Assembly: GCF_000472905.1 (NCBI RefSeq)
Contig: NZ_AXAR01000004.1
Coordinates: 1-64,000, forward strand
Direction of reading: 5' to 3'
DNA: 64,000 nt
Source: Alicyclobacillus pomorum DSM 14955
Lineage (GTDB): Bacteria; Bacillota; Bacilli; Alicyclobacillales; Alicyclobacillaceae
Shown here: one piece after another, positions 38,323 to 47,427 of the stretch
Numbering within the stretch: position 1 is the first letter of the stretch
How the letters are laid out: every line of letters begins with the position of its first letter
Position numbers and translations under genes: made by a program
The notes under the pieces: model-generated
The model's input: the letters and a program-made list of their open reading frames with translations, nothing else
The model's database searches: none
What the model was told of the DNA's origin: nothing

Positions 38323-40752
38323 CTAGATGCGGCCTGCGTTGACATCGAGGGTACACGTTCCGGAGAACGCCCTCATTTTTTCCTGAACCAGGCTGAATGC
38401 GTCCACGACGGCGGAACGCACGGAAAACCACTGAGAATACTTTACCACAACTTGAAATCGGTAATAATCTTCAATACGCTCCACACCCGCAGGCACGGCG
38501 GGCAACACCGTGAGGTCTGCAGCGTCCTGTGCTCTGCGCAGTTCCCGTTCAAAACGTTTTGCCGCACCTTCTGCCAATCTGCGCTCCCGGTGAATGGCAG
38601 TAAACACAGCAAGTTCGCAGAACGGCGGATAACCAAAGGTCTCCCGCAACCTCCGCTCCGCATCGTAAAAGCCGGTGAAATCGTGGCGAGCAGCTGCTGT
38701 GATGGCGTAGTGCTCCGGCCGATACGTCTGAATGACAGTCCGGCCTGACACGCTCGCGCGTCCCGCTCTCCCCGCAACTTGCGTCAACAACTGAAACGTT
38801 CGCTCCGCTGCGCGGTAATCGGGTAGGGCCAACATGGTGTCTGCCGAGATGACGCCGACAAACGCCACCTGCGGAAAATCGAGACCTTTGGCGACCATTT
38901 GCGTGCCAATCAACACGTCCGCCTGTCCGTGCAAAAACTGCTCAATGATATTTTGGTGCGCTCCTTTCCTGCGCGTGGTGTCGACGTCCATGCGCAGAAC
39001 CCGCCAATCCGGGTAACGCTCCGCCAAAACCTCTTCCACCTGCTGGGTGCCCAGCCCGTGTGGGCGCAGAGCAGGCTCTCCGCATTCGGAACAAAGTTGG
39101 CCCAGACTTTCCGTGTAACCACAGTAATGACAGCGGAGCCACTCCCCGTGTCGCCCTTTATGGAGGGTAAGGGAAATGTCGCAGCTTGGACATTCCGGCA
39201 CGTGCCCGCAATTCCGGCACAGGACAAACGCCGCGTAGCCTCGCCGATTCAAAAACAAGATGGCTTGATTTCCGCCCTGCACCGCACTCTCCAAACCTTC
39301 CTGCAATGCCTGGCTAAATATGCTTCGGTTCCCAGACCTCAGCTCTTGCCGCATATCCACGATTTGTACGGGGGGTAACGGCCTGCCGTTGACCCGCTGT
39401 GGCAATGATAGAATCTGAGCGCGGCCGCCCTCAACCAAGTGCAGGGACTGCAACGATGGGGTGGCCGATCCAAGCACCAATGTTGCAGCGTTCTGCTCCG
39501 CACGCCACCAAGCTACGTCGCGCGCGTCGTAGCGCGGGGACTCCTCTTGCTTGTAGGAAGGTTCGTGCTCCTCATCCACGACCACCAGTTGGAGGTTTTT
39601 GACCGGGGCCAGCACGGCGGATCGGGCACCAATGACAATTTGCGCCTCGCCTCTCCGGATGCGCATCCACTCATCCCGTTTTTCACCTGTTGAAAGTCCG
39701 GAGTGAAGGACAGCAATGCGATCGCCGAACCGTCCAACGAATCGACTGACCATTTGCGGCGTGAGCGATATCTCCGGCACCAGCACTATCGCCCCGCCCC
39801 CGCGCTCTAGGCAGACTTCCATCGCTCTCATATACACTTCCGTCTTTCCGCTACCCGTCACACCGTGCATGACAAAAGCGCGAAACGCCGGCTCCGCGAG
39901 CGCGTCCACAATCTCTTTCAGCGCCCGCTCCTGCCAGACCGTCAAGGTCTCCGAACGCGTCTCATCCGTTGCCGCGATGCCAAGTGGCGTCCGGTACACT
40001 TCTCTGTCCACCATGTCTGCGAGCCCGCCCGCTACAAGCGACTGCACTGCAGGGTCCGAAGGTCTCAGACCGAGTTGCCGCAATTGAATTTCTTCGTTCT
40101 CCAAAAGGTAGGTCAAAATCCGAGCCTGCTTGTGTGCGCGCTTTTGTCGGGCTCTGAGCGCTTCCTCCAACACCGCTTTGTCTCCTCGGCTGACGAGCAC
40201 CGGCTCCGTCTTCGCGGATACCTGGTCCTTGTGCGCCAGCTTCTCCTGAACCCATCCGTCGTGGATGAGCCGTTCCAACACCAACACGGCCTCGGCACCG
40301 AACCGTGCGACCAGTTGGTGAAAAGACAGCGGTTCAGAGCGCAGCGCCTGCCACAGTCGTTGGCCCAGTGGGTCCAGTGGACCGGGTGATGCTGCAACCG
40401 GTTCGTAGACCCGTTTCTGCTGCAATCGGAACGCAGCAGGCAGTGTCGCCTGTATTGCCTCAAGCAGGGTGCAGCCGTACCGGTAACAGAGCCAGTGACA
40501 GAGTTCCATTAAATCTGCCGTGAGCAGAGGTTGCTCATCTAACAATTCCAGTACCGGTTTCAACCGACTGGCGTCTGCCACTTCCTTTTTGGCAACCACG
40601 TACGCCTGACAGAACTGCTTGCCAAACGAAACGTATACGCGATGCCCAACCTGTATTCTATCGGCCCATACATCCGGCACTTTGTAGTCAAACACACGTG
40701 CGACCGCACGTGCCCGTACGTCTACCACGACTTCGACTGCCAACTCAGGCAT
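38323..40752 (-). CDS. priA: primosomal protein N' (replication restart helicase PriA)
   Basis: PriA reloads the replisome at stalled forks. The 809-residue protein has an N-terminal 3'-DNA-end binding domain (about 1-110), a winged helix, Walker A GVTGSGKT (297-304), DEEHEPSYKQ, and the zinc cysteines in CRNCGHVPECPSCD and CHYCGY..CSECGE. The start overlaps coaBC by 8 bases. Confidence 0.97.
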   Translation of the reverse strand: MPELAVEVVVDVRARAVARVFDYKVPDVWADRIQVGHRVYVSFGKQFCQAYVVAKKEVADASRLKPVLELLDEQPLLTADLMELCHWLCYRYGCTLLEAIQATLPAAFRLQQKRVYEPVAASPGPLDPLGQRLWQALRSEPLSFHQLVARFGAEAVLVLERLIHDGWVQEKLAHKDQVSAKTEPVLVSRGDKAVLEEALRARQKRAHKQARILTYLLENEEIQLRQLGLRPSDPAVQSLVAGGLADMVDREVYRTPLGIAATDETRSETLTVWQERALKEIVDALAEPAFRAFVMHGVTGSGKTEVYMRAMEVCLERGGGAIVLVPEISLTPQMVSRFVGRFGDRIAVLHSGLSTGEKRDEWMRIRRGEAQIVIGARSAVLAPVKNLQLVVVDEEHEPSYKQEESPRYDARDVAWWRAEQNAATLVLGSATPSLQSLHLVEGGRAQILSLPQRVNGRPLPPVQIVDMRQELRSGNRSIFSQALQEGLESAVQGGNQAILFLNRRGYAAFVLCRNCGHVPECPSCDISLTLHKGRHGEWLRCHYCGYTESLGQLCSECGEPALRPHGLGTQQVEEVLAERYPDWRVLRMDVDTTRRKGAHQNIIEQFLHGQADVLIGTQMVAKGLDFPQVAFVGVISADTMLALPDYRAAERTFQLLTQVAGRAGRASVSGRTVIQTYRPEHYAITAAARHDFTGFYDAERRLRETFGYPPFCELAVFTAIHRERRLAEGAAKRFERELRRAQDAADLTVLPAVPAGVERIEDYYRFQVVVKYSQWFSVRSAVVDAFSLVQEKMRAFSGTCTLDVNAGRI

Positions 40753-41974
40753 GTGGCTCCATCTCCGGATGACTGTTGCGTTTTGAACGCAGTGCCTCTA
40801 CAACGAGGTCCAACAGCTCGTCCGCAACCGCTGACTTGCTCATCAGGGGCAGCGCGACGTCCGGTCCGTCCTTGCGGAGAATCGTCACGTGATTGGTATC
40901 TACACCAAAGCCCGCCCCATCCTCGGTCACGTCGTTGACAACCACCATGTCCAGGTTTTTCCGTTCGAGTTTCCTTCTTCCGTAATCGACGGCGTTCTTC
41001 GTTTCTGCTGCGAATCCCACGAACACTTGACCATCATGTTTCGATTGAGCCACGGTGGCGAGCACGTCAGGTGTGGGCTCCAATTCGAGGACAGGCACTC
41101 CGTCACTCTTTTTCCATTTATGGGACAACCGCTGCACCGGACGAAAGTCCGCCGGAGCGGCTGCGCTGATGAACACATCGCAGGAAGGTGCGTGTGCTTG
41201 CACAGCGTGCAGCAGATCTTCAGTAGAGCGAATCCGCACCATCTCCACGCCATGGACCGGCGGCAAGTGTGTGGGCCCGGATACCAAGATCACGTCCGCC
41301 CCGCGCTGCACCGCGGCCTGTGCAATGGCGTAGCCCATCTTGCCGGTAGACGAATTGCTGAGGTATCGAACCGGGTCGAGGTCCTCGACCGTCGGACCTG
41401 CGGTCACCAAAACCCGCGTACCGTTCAAATCGGTTTTCCGGTGCAACACCGCCTCCACCACCGCGACAATGTCCTCCGGTTCAGGCAGACGGCCTTTGCC
41501 AATCCAACCACATGCCAGCAGGCCTGTCCCAGGTTCCAGGACGATGGCGCCGCGCTGTCGCAACCGTTGGAGGTTCTCCGTCACCGCAGGATGCTGATAC
41601 ATATTGACGTTCATCGCCGGAGCAATCACGAGTGGACAGGTCACCGCCAGCGCTGTGGTGGTCAACACGTCGTCGGCTATTCCGTTCGCCAACTTCCCAA
41701 TCACATTCGCTGTGGCCGGTGCTATCACGAATACATCCGCCGCGTCCGCCTTGGCAATGTGGGCAATCTCCGCAGGGTTGGGTTCCTCAAAGGTGTCCGT
41801 GAGCACTGGGTTCCGGCTGAGCGCCTGGAACGTCAGCGGCTGCACAAACTTTGTGGCGTTCTCCGTCATCAACACCTGAACGTCATAGCCCTTTTTTACA
41901 AGTGAACTGCAAACGGAGGCAGACTTAAACGCCGCAATGCCTCCAGCCACCCCCAACAGAATGGTCTTCCCCAC
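40745..41974 (-). CDS. coaBC: bifunctional phosphopantothenoylcysteine decarboxylase/synthetase CoaBC
   Basis: CoaBC joins cysteine to phosphopantothenate and decarboxylates the product in CoA synthesis. The 409-residue protein has the flavin-binding CoaC half starting GKTILLGVAGGIAAFK with PAMNVNMY, and the CoaB half from about residue 190 (VLVTAGPTVEDLDPVR, SSTGKMGYAIA). The GTG at 41974 is preferred because it gives the canonical N-terminus and has a GGGTGA site; the frame runs 17 codons further. Confidence 0.95.
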   Translation of the reverse strand: MGKTILLGVAGGIAAFKSASVCSSLVKKGYDVQVLMTENATKFVQPLTFQALSRNPVLTDTFEEPNPAEIAHIAKADAADVFVIAPATANVIGKLANGIADDVLTTTALAVTCPLVIAPAMNVNMYQHPAVTENLQRLRQRGAIVLEPGTGLLACGWIGKGRLPEPEDIVAVVEAVLHRKTDLNGTRVLVTAGPTVEDLDPVRYLSNSSTGKMGYAIAQAAVQRGADVILVSGPTHLPPVHGVEMVRIRSTEDLLHAVQAHAPSCDVFISAAAPADFRPVQRLSHKWKKSDGVPVLELEPTPDVLATVAQSKHDGQVFVGFAAETKNAVDYGRRKLERKNLDMVVVNDVTEDGAGFGVDTNHVTILRKDGPDVALPLMSKSAVADELLDLVVEALRSKRNSHPEMEPHA

Positions 41975-42132
41975 GTCGACGTCACCCTCTCCTTGCCTGC
42001 GACGGTCCCGCCGCAGCGCTTTCACTACTTACGTTGAGCGATTGGCAACACGCCCATTTGTTTTCCTCATGCCGCAAACACGATATATGGTGTTGAACAT
42101 ATTGGAGTCGCTATGTTCTAAACCGCTGACGT

Positions 42133-42160
42133 GAAAAAAGAACAACCACCAAGGTTGTTC
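42133..42160 (-). terminator. terminator after rpoZ
   Basis: On the minus strand GAACAACC pairs with GGTTGTTC around a 5-base loop and is followed by six T. It closes the yicC-remA-gmk-rpoZ unit. Confidence 0.88.
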
Positions 42161-42189
42161 TGCTACCGATTCAAGCCCAATTTAGTGCG

Positions 42190-42396
42190 TCACTTGATGC
42201 CATCCCGTGTACGGTAGTACTTGACCTGACCGTTGGCAATTTCCCAGAGCGCACGACTGACATTTTTCGTCGTTGAAGAGCCCGGATTTGCGAGCTCCCT
42301 CTCCTGCAATTTTCGAGCTCGCTTCGACGTGGCTACGACGAGGCTGTACTTACTGTCCACCAACTCCATCAGTTTATCAATAGACGGGTACAACAT
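42190..42396 (-). CDS. rpoZ: RNA polymerase omega subunit
   Basis: Omega helps assemble and stabilise the RNA polymerase core. The 68-residue protein begins MLYPSIDKLMELVDSKYSLV and contains SKRARKLQE, the family core. The ATG at 42396 has AAAGGAG about eleven bases upstream. The frame extends 69 codons upstream over gmk without support. It follows gmk as usual. Confidence 0.95.
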   Translation of the reverse strand: MLYPSIDKLMELVDSKYSLVVATSKRARKLQERELANPGSSTTKNVSRALWEIANGQVKYYRTRDGIK

Positions 42397-42508
42397 AATC
42401 GCGTCTGCTCCTTTCCGAAATCGCTTCAATCCAGAAGCGTCCATCCGGTCGTTGTCACAGCGCGCTCTGCGAGAGCGATGTGACAACGCTTCGTGTCCTA
42501 CTCCATTC

Positions 42509-43114
42509 TTACCATTCAGAGAGCAAATACAAATTCCGAGACACGCTGCAGTGCTCCGCCGTGATGATGGACTCGATGCGTTGACATGCGGCGTCCACCA
42601 CATCGTTGACGACGACGTAGTTGTACTCTTTCATCATTTGCAGTTCGTGCCGCGCCGCTCCAAAGCGCATGCGGAAGGATTCGTCAGTCTCTGTCCCCCG
42701 GCCTAAGATGCGTGCTTCCAACTCGGTGGCAGACGGCGGGATCAGAAAAATGAACACGCCTTCCGGGTACGTCTGTTTGACCTGCATCGCCCCCTGGATG
42801 TCAATCTCCAGAAGTACATCATAACCCTCCGCGAGTTTACTCTCCACAAAACTTCGCGGCGTTCCATAATAATTATCAAACACCTGGGCCCATTCCAGCA
42901 ACTCGTCATTGCGAATCATTTCTTCGAACTGTTCCCTGGTGTGAAAAAAATAATTGATGCCATGCTGTTCTCCAGGACGAGGCGAACGCGTCGTCACGGA
43001 CACCGAGAGGCACATGTCTGGTATGCGTTCCATCAACGCCTTGCACACGGTACCTTTTCCGGCTCCGGATGGCCCACTCAACACAAATAAGATCCCTGAA
43101 TGATTGTTCGGCAT
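42509..43114 (-). CDS. gmk: guanylate kinase
   Basis: Gmk phosphorylates GMP to GDP. The 201-residue protein has the P-loop [10 protein letters not shown] near the N-terminus and the GMP-binding segment [17 protein letters not shown]. Two ATG codons are possible: 43123 overlaps the remA stop, while 43114 lies eight bases behind GAGGA and is preferred. Confidence 0.96.
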   Translation of the reverse strand: MPNNHSGILFVLSGPSGAGKGTVCKALMERIPDMCLSVSVTTRSPRPGEQHGINYFFHTREQFEEMIRNDELLEWAQVFDNYYGTPRSFVESKLAEGYDVLLEIDIQGAMQVKQTYPEGVFIFLIPPSATELEARILGRGTETDESFRMRFGAARHELQMMKEYNYVVVNDVVDAACQRIESIITAEHCSVSRNLYLLSEW

Positions 43115-43119
43115 GTGTA

Positions 43120-43386
43120 TCATTCCTCGTCGTCAAGGATTTGGTCTTTCGCGGTTAGGCGATGTGCCACGGTCTCCGGTTGCACGGCTGAGAGAATCAC
43201 ATGATCACTGTCCGTAATAATCACCGCTCGCGTCCGGCGCCCATACGTGGCGTCAATCAACATACCCCGGTCGCGCGCTTCCTGAATGATACGCTTGATA
43301 GGTGCAGATTCGGGGCTGACAATCGAAATGATACGGTTGGCCGAGACGATGTTTCCAAAACCGATGTTAATCAGCTTAATACTCAC
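43120..43386 (-). CDS. remA: extracellular matrix regulator RemA
   Basis: RemA (DUF370) is an octameric DNA-binding protein that in B. subtilis activates biofilm matrix and osmoprotection genes. The 88-residue protein begins [18 protein letters not shown] and contains the basic segment [15 protein letters not shown] used for DNA binding. The start is GTG with GGGGAG upstream. It lies between yicC and gmk, the conserved location. Confidence 0.94.
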   Translation of the reverse strand: MSIKLINIGFGNIVSANRIISIVSPESAPIKRIIQEARDRGMLIDATYGRRTRAVIITDSDHVILSAVQPETVAHRLTAKDQILDDEE

Positions 43387-43452
43387 CGCGAAGCTCCCCT
43401 TTTTACGAACGGCGACATGCGCCGCCCACAGCGTGATTGAATGCTCGGCTGG

Positions 43453-44334
43453 CTACTCAATGTTCTGTACCTGCTCCCGCAGTTGTTCGACAATCGTCTT
43501 GGCGTTCACGACCGCCTTCGACATACGGATATCGGACGACTTGCTCCCGATGGTGTTCACTTCGCGGTGCATCTCCTGAACAATAAAGTCAAGTCGCCTG
43601 CCGACTGGACTGCCTTCGCCCAGTGACGATTGAAACTCGTCGATGTGGCTTCGCAAACGAACCAGCTCTTCGTCGACCGAACTCCGCTCAGCCAAAAGGC
43701 TGACCTCCATCAACAACCGCTGTTCGTCGACTTGTGGTAGCCATTCAGCCAGGCGCTGCTGCAACTTGTCGCGTAACTGCTGGTTCACCTCTCCAGACAC
43801 ATCGGACATCCCGCCGACAACTCTGCTCAACTCCGACAGTTTTGCCAGCAGGTCTTGTTTCAACCGCGCGCCCTCACGCTCGCGCATGGCCACGAGCGCA
43901 TCACACGCCTGTTTCACCGCTGCCATGACCACTCGGCGCAACGGTTCTATCTCATTCACCGCGGATTGCACTTGCAAGACATTCGGATACGTCAGCCACG
44001 TCGTCCAGGAGACAGAGGCTGGCGCAACCTGCCCGCTCCTCGCTGCCGCTTCGCGCTCCACACGACACAACGCGTCGAAGAGTCCCCAGTCTACTTGGAC
44101 GTTGTACGGTCGAGCCGCAACTTCCTCGACGGACACAAAGACATCGGATCTCCCACGCGCTAGACGTGTCGACAGATACGCCCGTATCTCTTCTTCCACG
44201 AACAGCAAATCGCGCGGTGCGCGTATGTTAAACTCCGCAAACCGGTGGTTCACGCTGCGGATTTCGACCTTTGCGCGGTACGATTCCTGCTCTACCACAG
44301 CCTGCCCGAATCCAGTCATGCTGCACAACGCCAT
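43453..44334 (-). CDS. yicC: YicC/YloC family endoribonuclease
   Basis: YicC-family proteins are single-strand endoribonucleases acting on small RNAs. The 293-residue protein starts ALCSMTGFGQA, has the SVNHRFAEF segment and ends with the conserved C-terminal part RRLDFIVQEMHREVNTIGSKSSD. The ATG has AGGGGGC upstream. It starts the yicC-remA-gmk-rpoZ operon. Confidence 0.94.
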   Translation of the reverse strand: MALCSMTGFGQAVVEQESYRAKVEIRSVNHRFAEFNIRAPRDLLFVEEEIRAYLSTRLARGRSDVFVSVEEVAARPYNVQVDWGLFDALCRVEREAAARSGQVAPASVSWTTWLTYPNVLQVQSAVNEIEPLRRVVMAAVKQACDALVAMREREGARLKQDLLAKLSELSRVVGGMSDVSGEVNQQLRDKLQQRLAEWLPQVDEQRLLMEVSLLAERSSVDEELVRLRSHIDEFQSSLGEGSPVGRRLDFIVQEMHREVNTIGSKSSDIRMSKAVVNAKTIVEQLREQVQNIE

Positions 44335-44359
44335 TGACGTGCCCCCTAAACGTGATACT

Positions 44360-44389
44360 ATTCTACTCTACATGAGGCCAAGGATACAA
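44360..44389 (-). promoter_or_regulatory. promoter of the yicC-remA-gmk-rpoZ operon
   Basis: On the minus strand TTGTAT (44389-44384) and TAGAAT (44365-44360) are separated by 18 bases, 25 bases before the yicC start codon. Confidence 0.6.
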
Positions 44390-44449
44390 GTTATCTCCTC
44401 CTTGCTCGCCCTAGGTTCGATTTTCAGGGGATTCCTCGCATTAAGAGGC

Positions 44450-44500
44450 AGAAAAGGGGCTGTCTGCTGTGGAACCGCGGTTCCACAGCAGACAGCCCCT
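44450..44500 (-). terminator. terminator of the Ca2+-ATPase gene, 46-base perfect palindrome
   Basis: Positions 44455-44500 form a perfect palindrome of 46 bases, that is a 23-bp stem with no unpaired centre, starting AGGGGCTGTCTGCTGT. On the minus strand it is followed by TTTTCTGCC. It lies 24 bases past the ATPase stop. Confidence 0.8.
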
Positions 44501-44523
44501 AAACACCAAGGCGCACGTGAGAA

Positions 44524-47229
44524 TTAGTGTGTCGCCATTTTCGCTTTCAAAGCCTTTCGTCCGGCACGTCGCAACGAGAGGGCAAATGTTGGCACCGCGG
44601 CCGCCACGACGACAATCAACCATTCCCGCAGCCCCAGTCGCACGGTCTGAAACACGGTGGCCATGGCTGGCACGTATATCGTGAGCAGGAACAACGCCAA
44701 GGAGGACGCCACCGCCAAGAGTAGCCACACGTTTTCAAACATATTGCGCTTCAAGATGCCCCCTTCGACGCTGCGGCAATCGAACACAAGAATGAACTGC
44801 GACATGGTCAGCGTGCTGTAGGCCATCGTCTGTGCACTCGCGACGTCGCCCGTCGTCCTCCATGACCAGTAGAACACGGCCAGTGTCACTAGACCAATCA
44901 GCAGTCCGCGGCTGAGAATTTTGGTACTGAGACCGTGTGCGAAGATGCCTTCCCTGACGTCACGCGGCGGCCGATCCATGATGTCTTTCTCCGCGGGGTC
45001 CACCCCGAGCGCGATGGCTGGCAACCCGTCCGTCACCAGATTCACCCAAAGAATCTGTATCGGCAACAAGGGGAGGGGCAAACCGGCTAGCATGGCAGCA
45101 AACATCGTGACAATCTCGCCGACGTTGCTCGCCAGCAGGTAGCGGATGAACTTCTTGATGTTGTCGTAGATGCCGCGCCCTTCTTCCACGGCAGCCACAA
45201 TCGTGGTGAAGTTGTCATCCGACAGCACCAACGCTGACGCTTCCTTGGCGACGTCCGTCCCAGACATCCCCATGGCGATACCGATGTCCGCCTGTTTGAT
45301 GGCCGGCGCGTCGTTGACGCCGTCACCTGTCATGGCTACAATCTCCCCGTTTGCCTGCAGCGCTTTGACAATTCGTAACTTGTGTTCAGGCGACACCCGG
45401 GCAAAAACGTACGTGTCTTCCACATTGTGGCGCAACGCGTCGTCGTCCATTGCATCCAACTCCATGCCAGAGAGGACCAATCCACCTGGAGGGAGAATGT
45501 TCAGCTGACGAGCTATCGCAGTGGCCGTCTCCTGGTGGTCGCCCGTAATCATCACGGTGCGTATGCCAGCCGTGTGGCATCGGCGTATGGCATCGTACAC
45601 TTCCTCACGCGGTGGGTCCATCATGCCGCACATCCCGACAAATACGAGGTTCAACTCCGGATCCTTTTCTGCTTTGGCCGCTTCGACGCTTCGGAACTTC
45701 CGATAGGCAAAACCTAGGTTACGCAGGGCGTTTCCCGCCATCTGTTGGTTGGCTGCGAGCGCCTGTTTGCGAAGTCCCGAAGACATCTGTTCTTCACGCT
45801 CGCCGGAAAGAATTTTTGTGCATCGGTCGAGGAGTACATCCGGAGCGCCCTTCGTCAACAGGTAAACGTCTTCACCCCGTTTGACAAGTACAGACATCAG
45901 CTTCCTGTCCGAATCGAACGGCAGCTCGTCGACGCGTGTATACGTTCCGTCTGGGTCGTCAAATCCTGCTTTTTTGGCCATGACCAACAGCGCGCCTTCG
46001 GTAGGATCCCCTTCGCACTGCCACTGTTCGCCGTCCTCGGTCACCTGCAACTTCATCACCGCGTTGTTACACGCGGCCGCAATCTCCACCAGCCACTTGA
46101 GGGCGGGTCTGCGCAGCGCCTGAATGGACCTATCTTCGTAGAGGAATTCACCCGCAGGATGATACCCAGAACCTGTCACTCGGAACCATTCGCCGGTGGC
46201 CCACACGCGTTGCACGGTCATGCGGTTCTGCGTCAGTGTCCCCGTCTTGTCCGAACAGACGACTGTCGCGCACCCCAACGTCTCGACAGACGGAAGCTTG
46301 CGCACAATGGCGTTGCGCTTGATCATGCGCTGGACACCAAGGGCCAAAGCAATGGTGACAATGGCTGGCAGTCCTTCTGGAATGGCGGCAACCGCAAGGC
46401 TGACGCCCGCAAGGAACATCTCGTACAACTTGTGGCCGTGCATGACACCCGTCATGACCACAAGGACGGTAATGCCCAAGGCAACCCAAACTAACACCTT
46501 GCCCAATTGATCCAGGCGACGCTGCAACGGCGTCAGCGATTCCTCCGACTGCTGCATGAGTCCAGCAATCTTCCCCATTTCCGTACTCATTCCAGTTTCA
46601 GTGACGAGTACTTCACCCTTGCCGCGCGTCACCAACGTCCCCATATACACCATGTTCACCCGGTCTCCGACGGGCGACGCGGGATCCACCACGGTGTTTG
46701 CTTGTTTGGTCACCGGCACCGATTCACCCGTGAGCGACGACTCTTCTACATCCAATCCCGCAGAAGTCAAAATCCGTCCATCGGCCGGCACCCGGTCACC
46801 GCCTTCCAGTAAGACGATGTCGCCCGGGACGAGCTCTTTGGCCGGAACGGTCACCACGTTCCCGTCGCGGCGTATGCGTGCCATGGGAGCAGTCAATTCC
46901 TTCAGCGTAGCAAGTGAACGCTCGGCCTTGACTTCCTGAATGAAGCCGAGGATACCGTTCAGCACAATGATGGCAATAATCGTAATTGCGTCGGTGTACT
47001 CGCCCAGTATGCCGGAGATCAGCGTCGCTGCGAGCAAGACAATGATCATAAAGTCGCGGAACTGGTTAAAGAAGATGGTCAGCAGCGACATCTTCTCGCC
47101 CTCGACCAGTTGGTTTGCCCCATACTTCTGTCGCCGTTCCTCAACGTGGCTTTCGGTCAGCCCGGCCGGCTGGGATTCGAGCAAACCGAGGCAGTCCTTC
47201 GCCGTCAGCGAATGCCAGTTATTCCCCAC
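44524..47229 (-). CDS. calcium-translocating P-type ATPase (SERCA-like, P2A)
   Basis: The 901-residue membrane pump exports Ca2+ using ATP. It has the actuator motif TGES (167-170), PEGL in helix M4 (284-287), the phosphorylation site DKTGTLT (327-333), TGDGVNDAPA, and the Ca2+-site residues in SNVGEIV (M5) and NLVTDGLPA (M6), all as in SERCA. It corresponds to B. subtilis YloB, in the same place. The start is GTG at 47229, with AAGGGG eight bases upstream; the much longer open frame above it is antisense to rqcH. Confidence 0.94.
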   Translation of the reverse strand: MGNNWHSLTAKDCLGLLESQPAGLTESHVEERRQKYGANQLVEGEKMSLLTIFFNQFRDFMIIVLLAATLISGILGEYTDAITIIAIIVLNGILGFIQEVKAERSLATLKELTAPMARIRRDGNVVTVPAKELVPGDIVLLEGGDRVPADGRILTSAGLDVEESSLTGESVPVTKQANTVVDPASPVGDRVNMVYMGTLVTRGKGEVLVTETGMSTEMGKIAGLMQQSEESLTPLQRRLDQLGKVLVWVALGITVLVVMTGVMHGHKLYEMFLAGVSLAVAAIPEGLPAIVTIALALGVQRMIKRNAIVRKLPSVETLGCATVVCSDKTGTLTQNRMTVQRVWATGEWFRVTGSGYHPAGEFLYEDRSIQALRRPALKWLVEIAAACNNAVMKLQVTEDGEQWQCEGDPTEGALLVMAKKAGFDDPDGTYTRVDELPFDSDRKLMSVLVKRGEDVYLLTKGAPDVLLDRCTKILSGEREEQMSSGLRKQALAANQQMAGNALRNLGFAYRKFRSVEAAKAEKDPELNLVFVGMCGMMDPPREEVYDAIRRCHTAGIRTVMITGDHQETATAIARQLNILPPGGLVLSGMELDAMDDDALRHNVEDTYVFARVSPEHKLRIVKALQANGEIVAMTGDGVNDAPAIKQADIGIAMGMSGTDVAKEASALVLSDDNFTTIVAAVEEGRGIYDNIKKFIRYLLASNVGEIVTMFAAMLAGLPLPLLPIQILWVNLVTDGLPAIALGVDPAEKDIMDRPPRDVREGIFAHGLSTKILSRGLLIGLVTLAVFYWSWRTTGDVASAQTMAYSTLTMSQFILVFDCRSVEGGILKRNMFENVWLLLAVASSLALFLLTIYVPAMATVFQTVRLGLREWLIVVVAAAVPTFALSLRRAGRKALKAKMATH

Positions 47230-47427
47230 TGGAGCCACCCCTTCGTGAATCGTGTCTCGTAATCTGTATGCTTGTACCGGAGGAAAGATGTCCAACTCGG
47301 TCTTGCGCGGCGCGAGAAGCGGCGACCCGAGGCCAAACATCTGGTAAAGTAGGAAACAGATCAACGGAAGTGGCTCCCTTCGAGCCCCTATCCACGACAA
47401 AACCCCGATTGGAAAGAGTGACATTCG

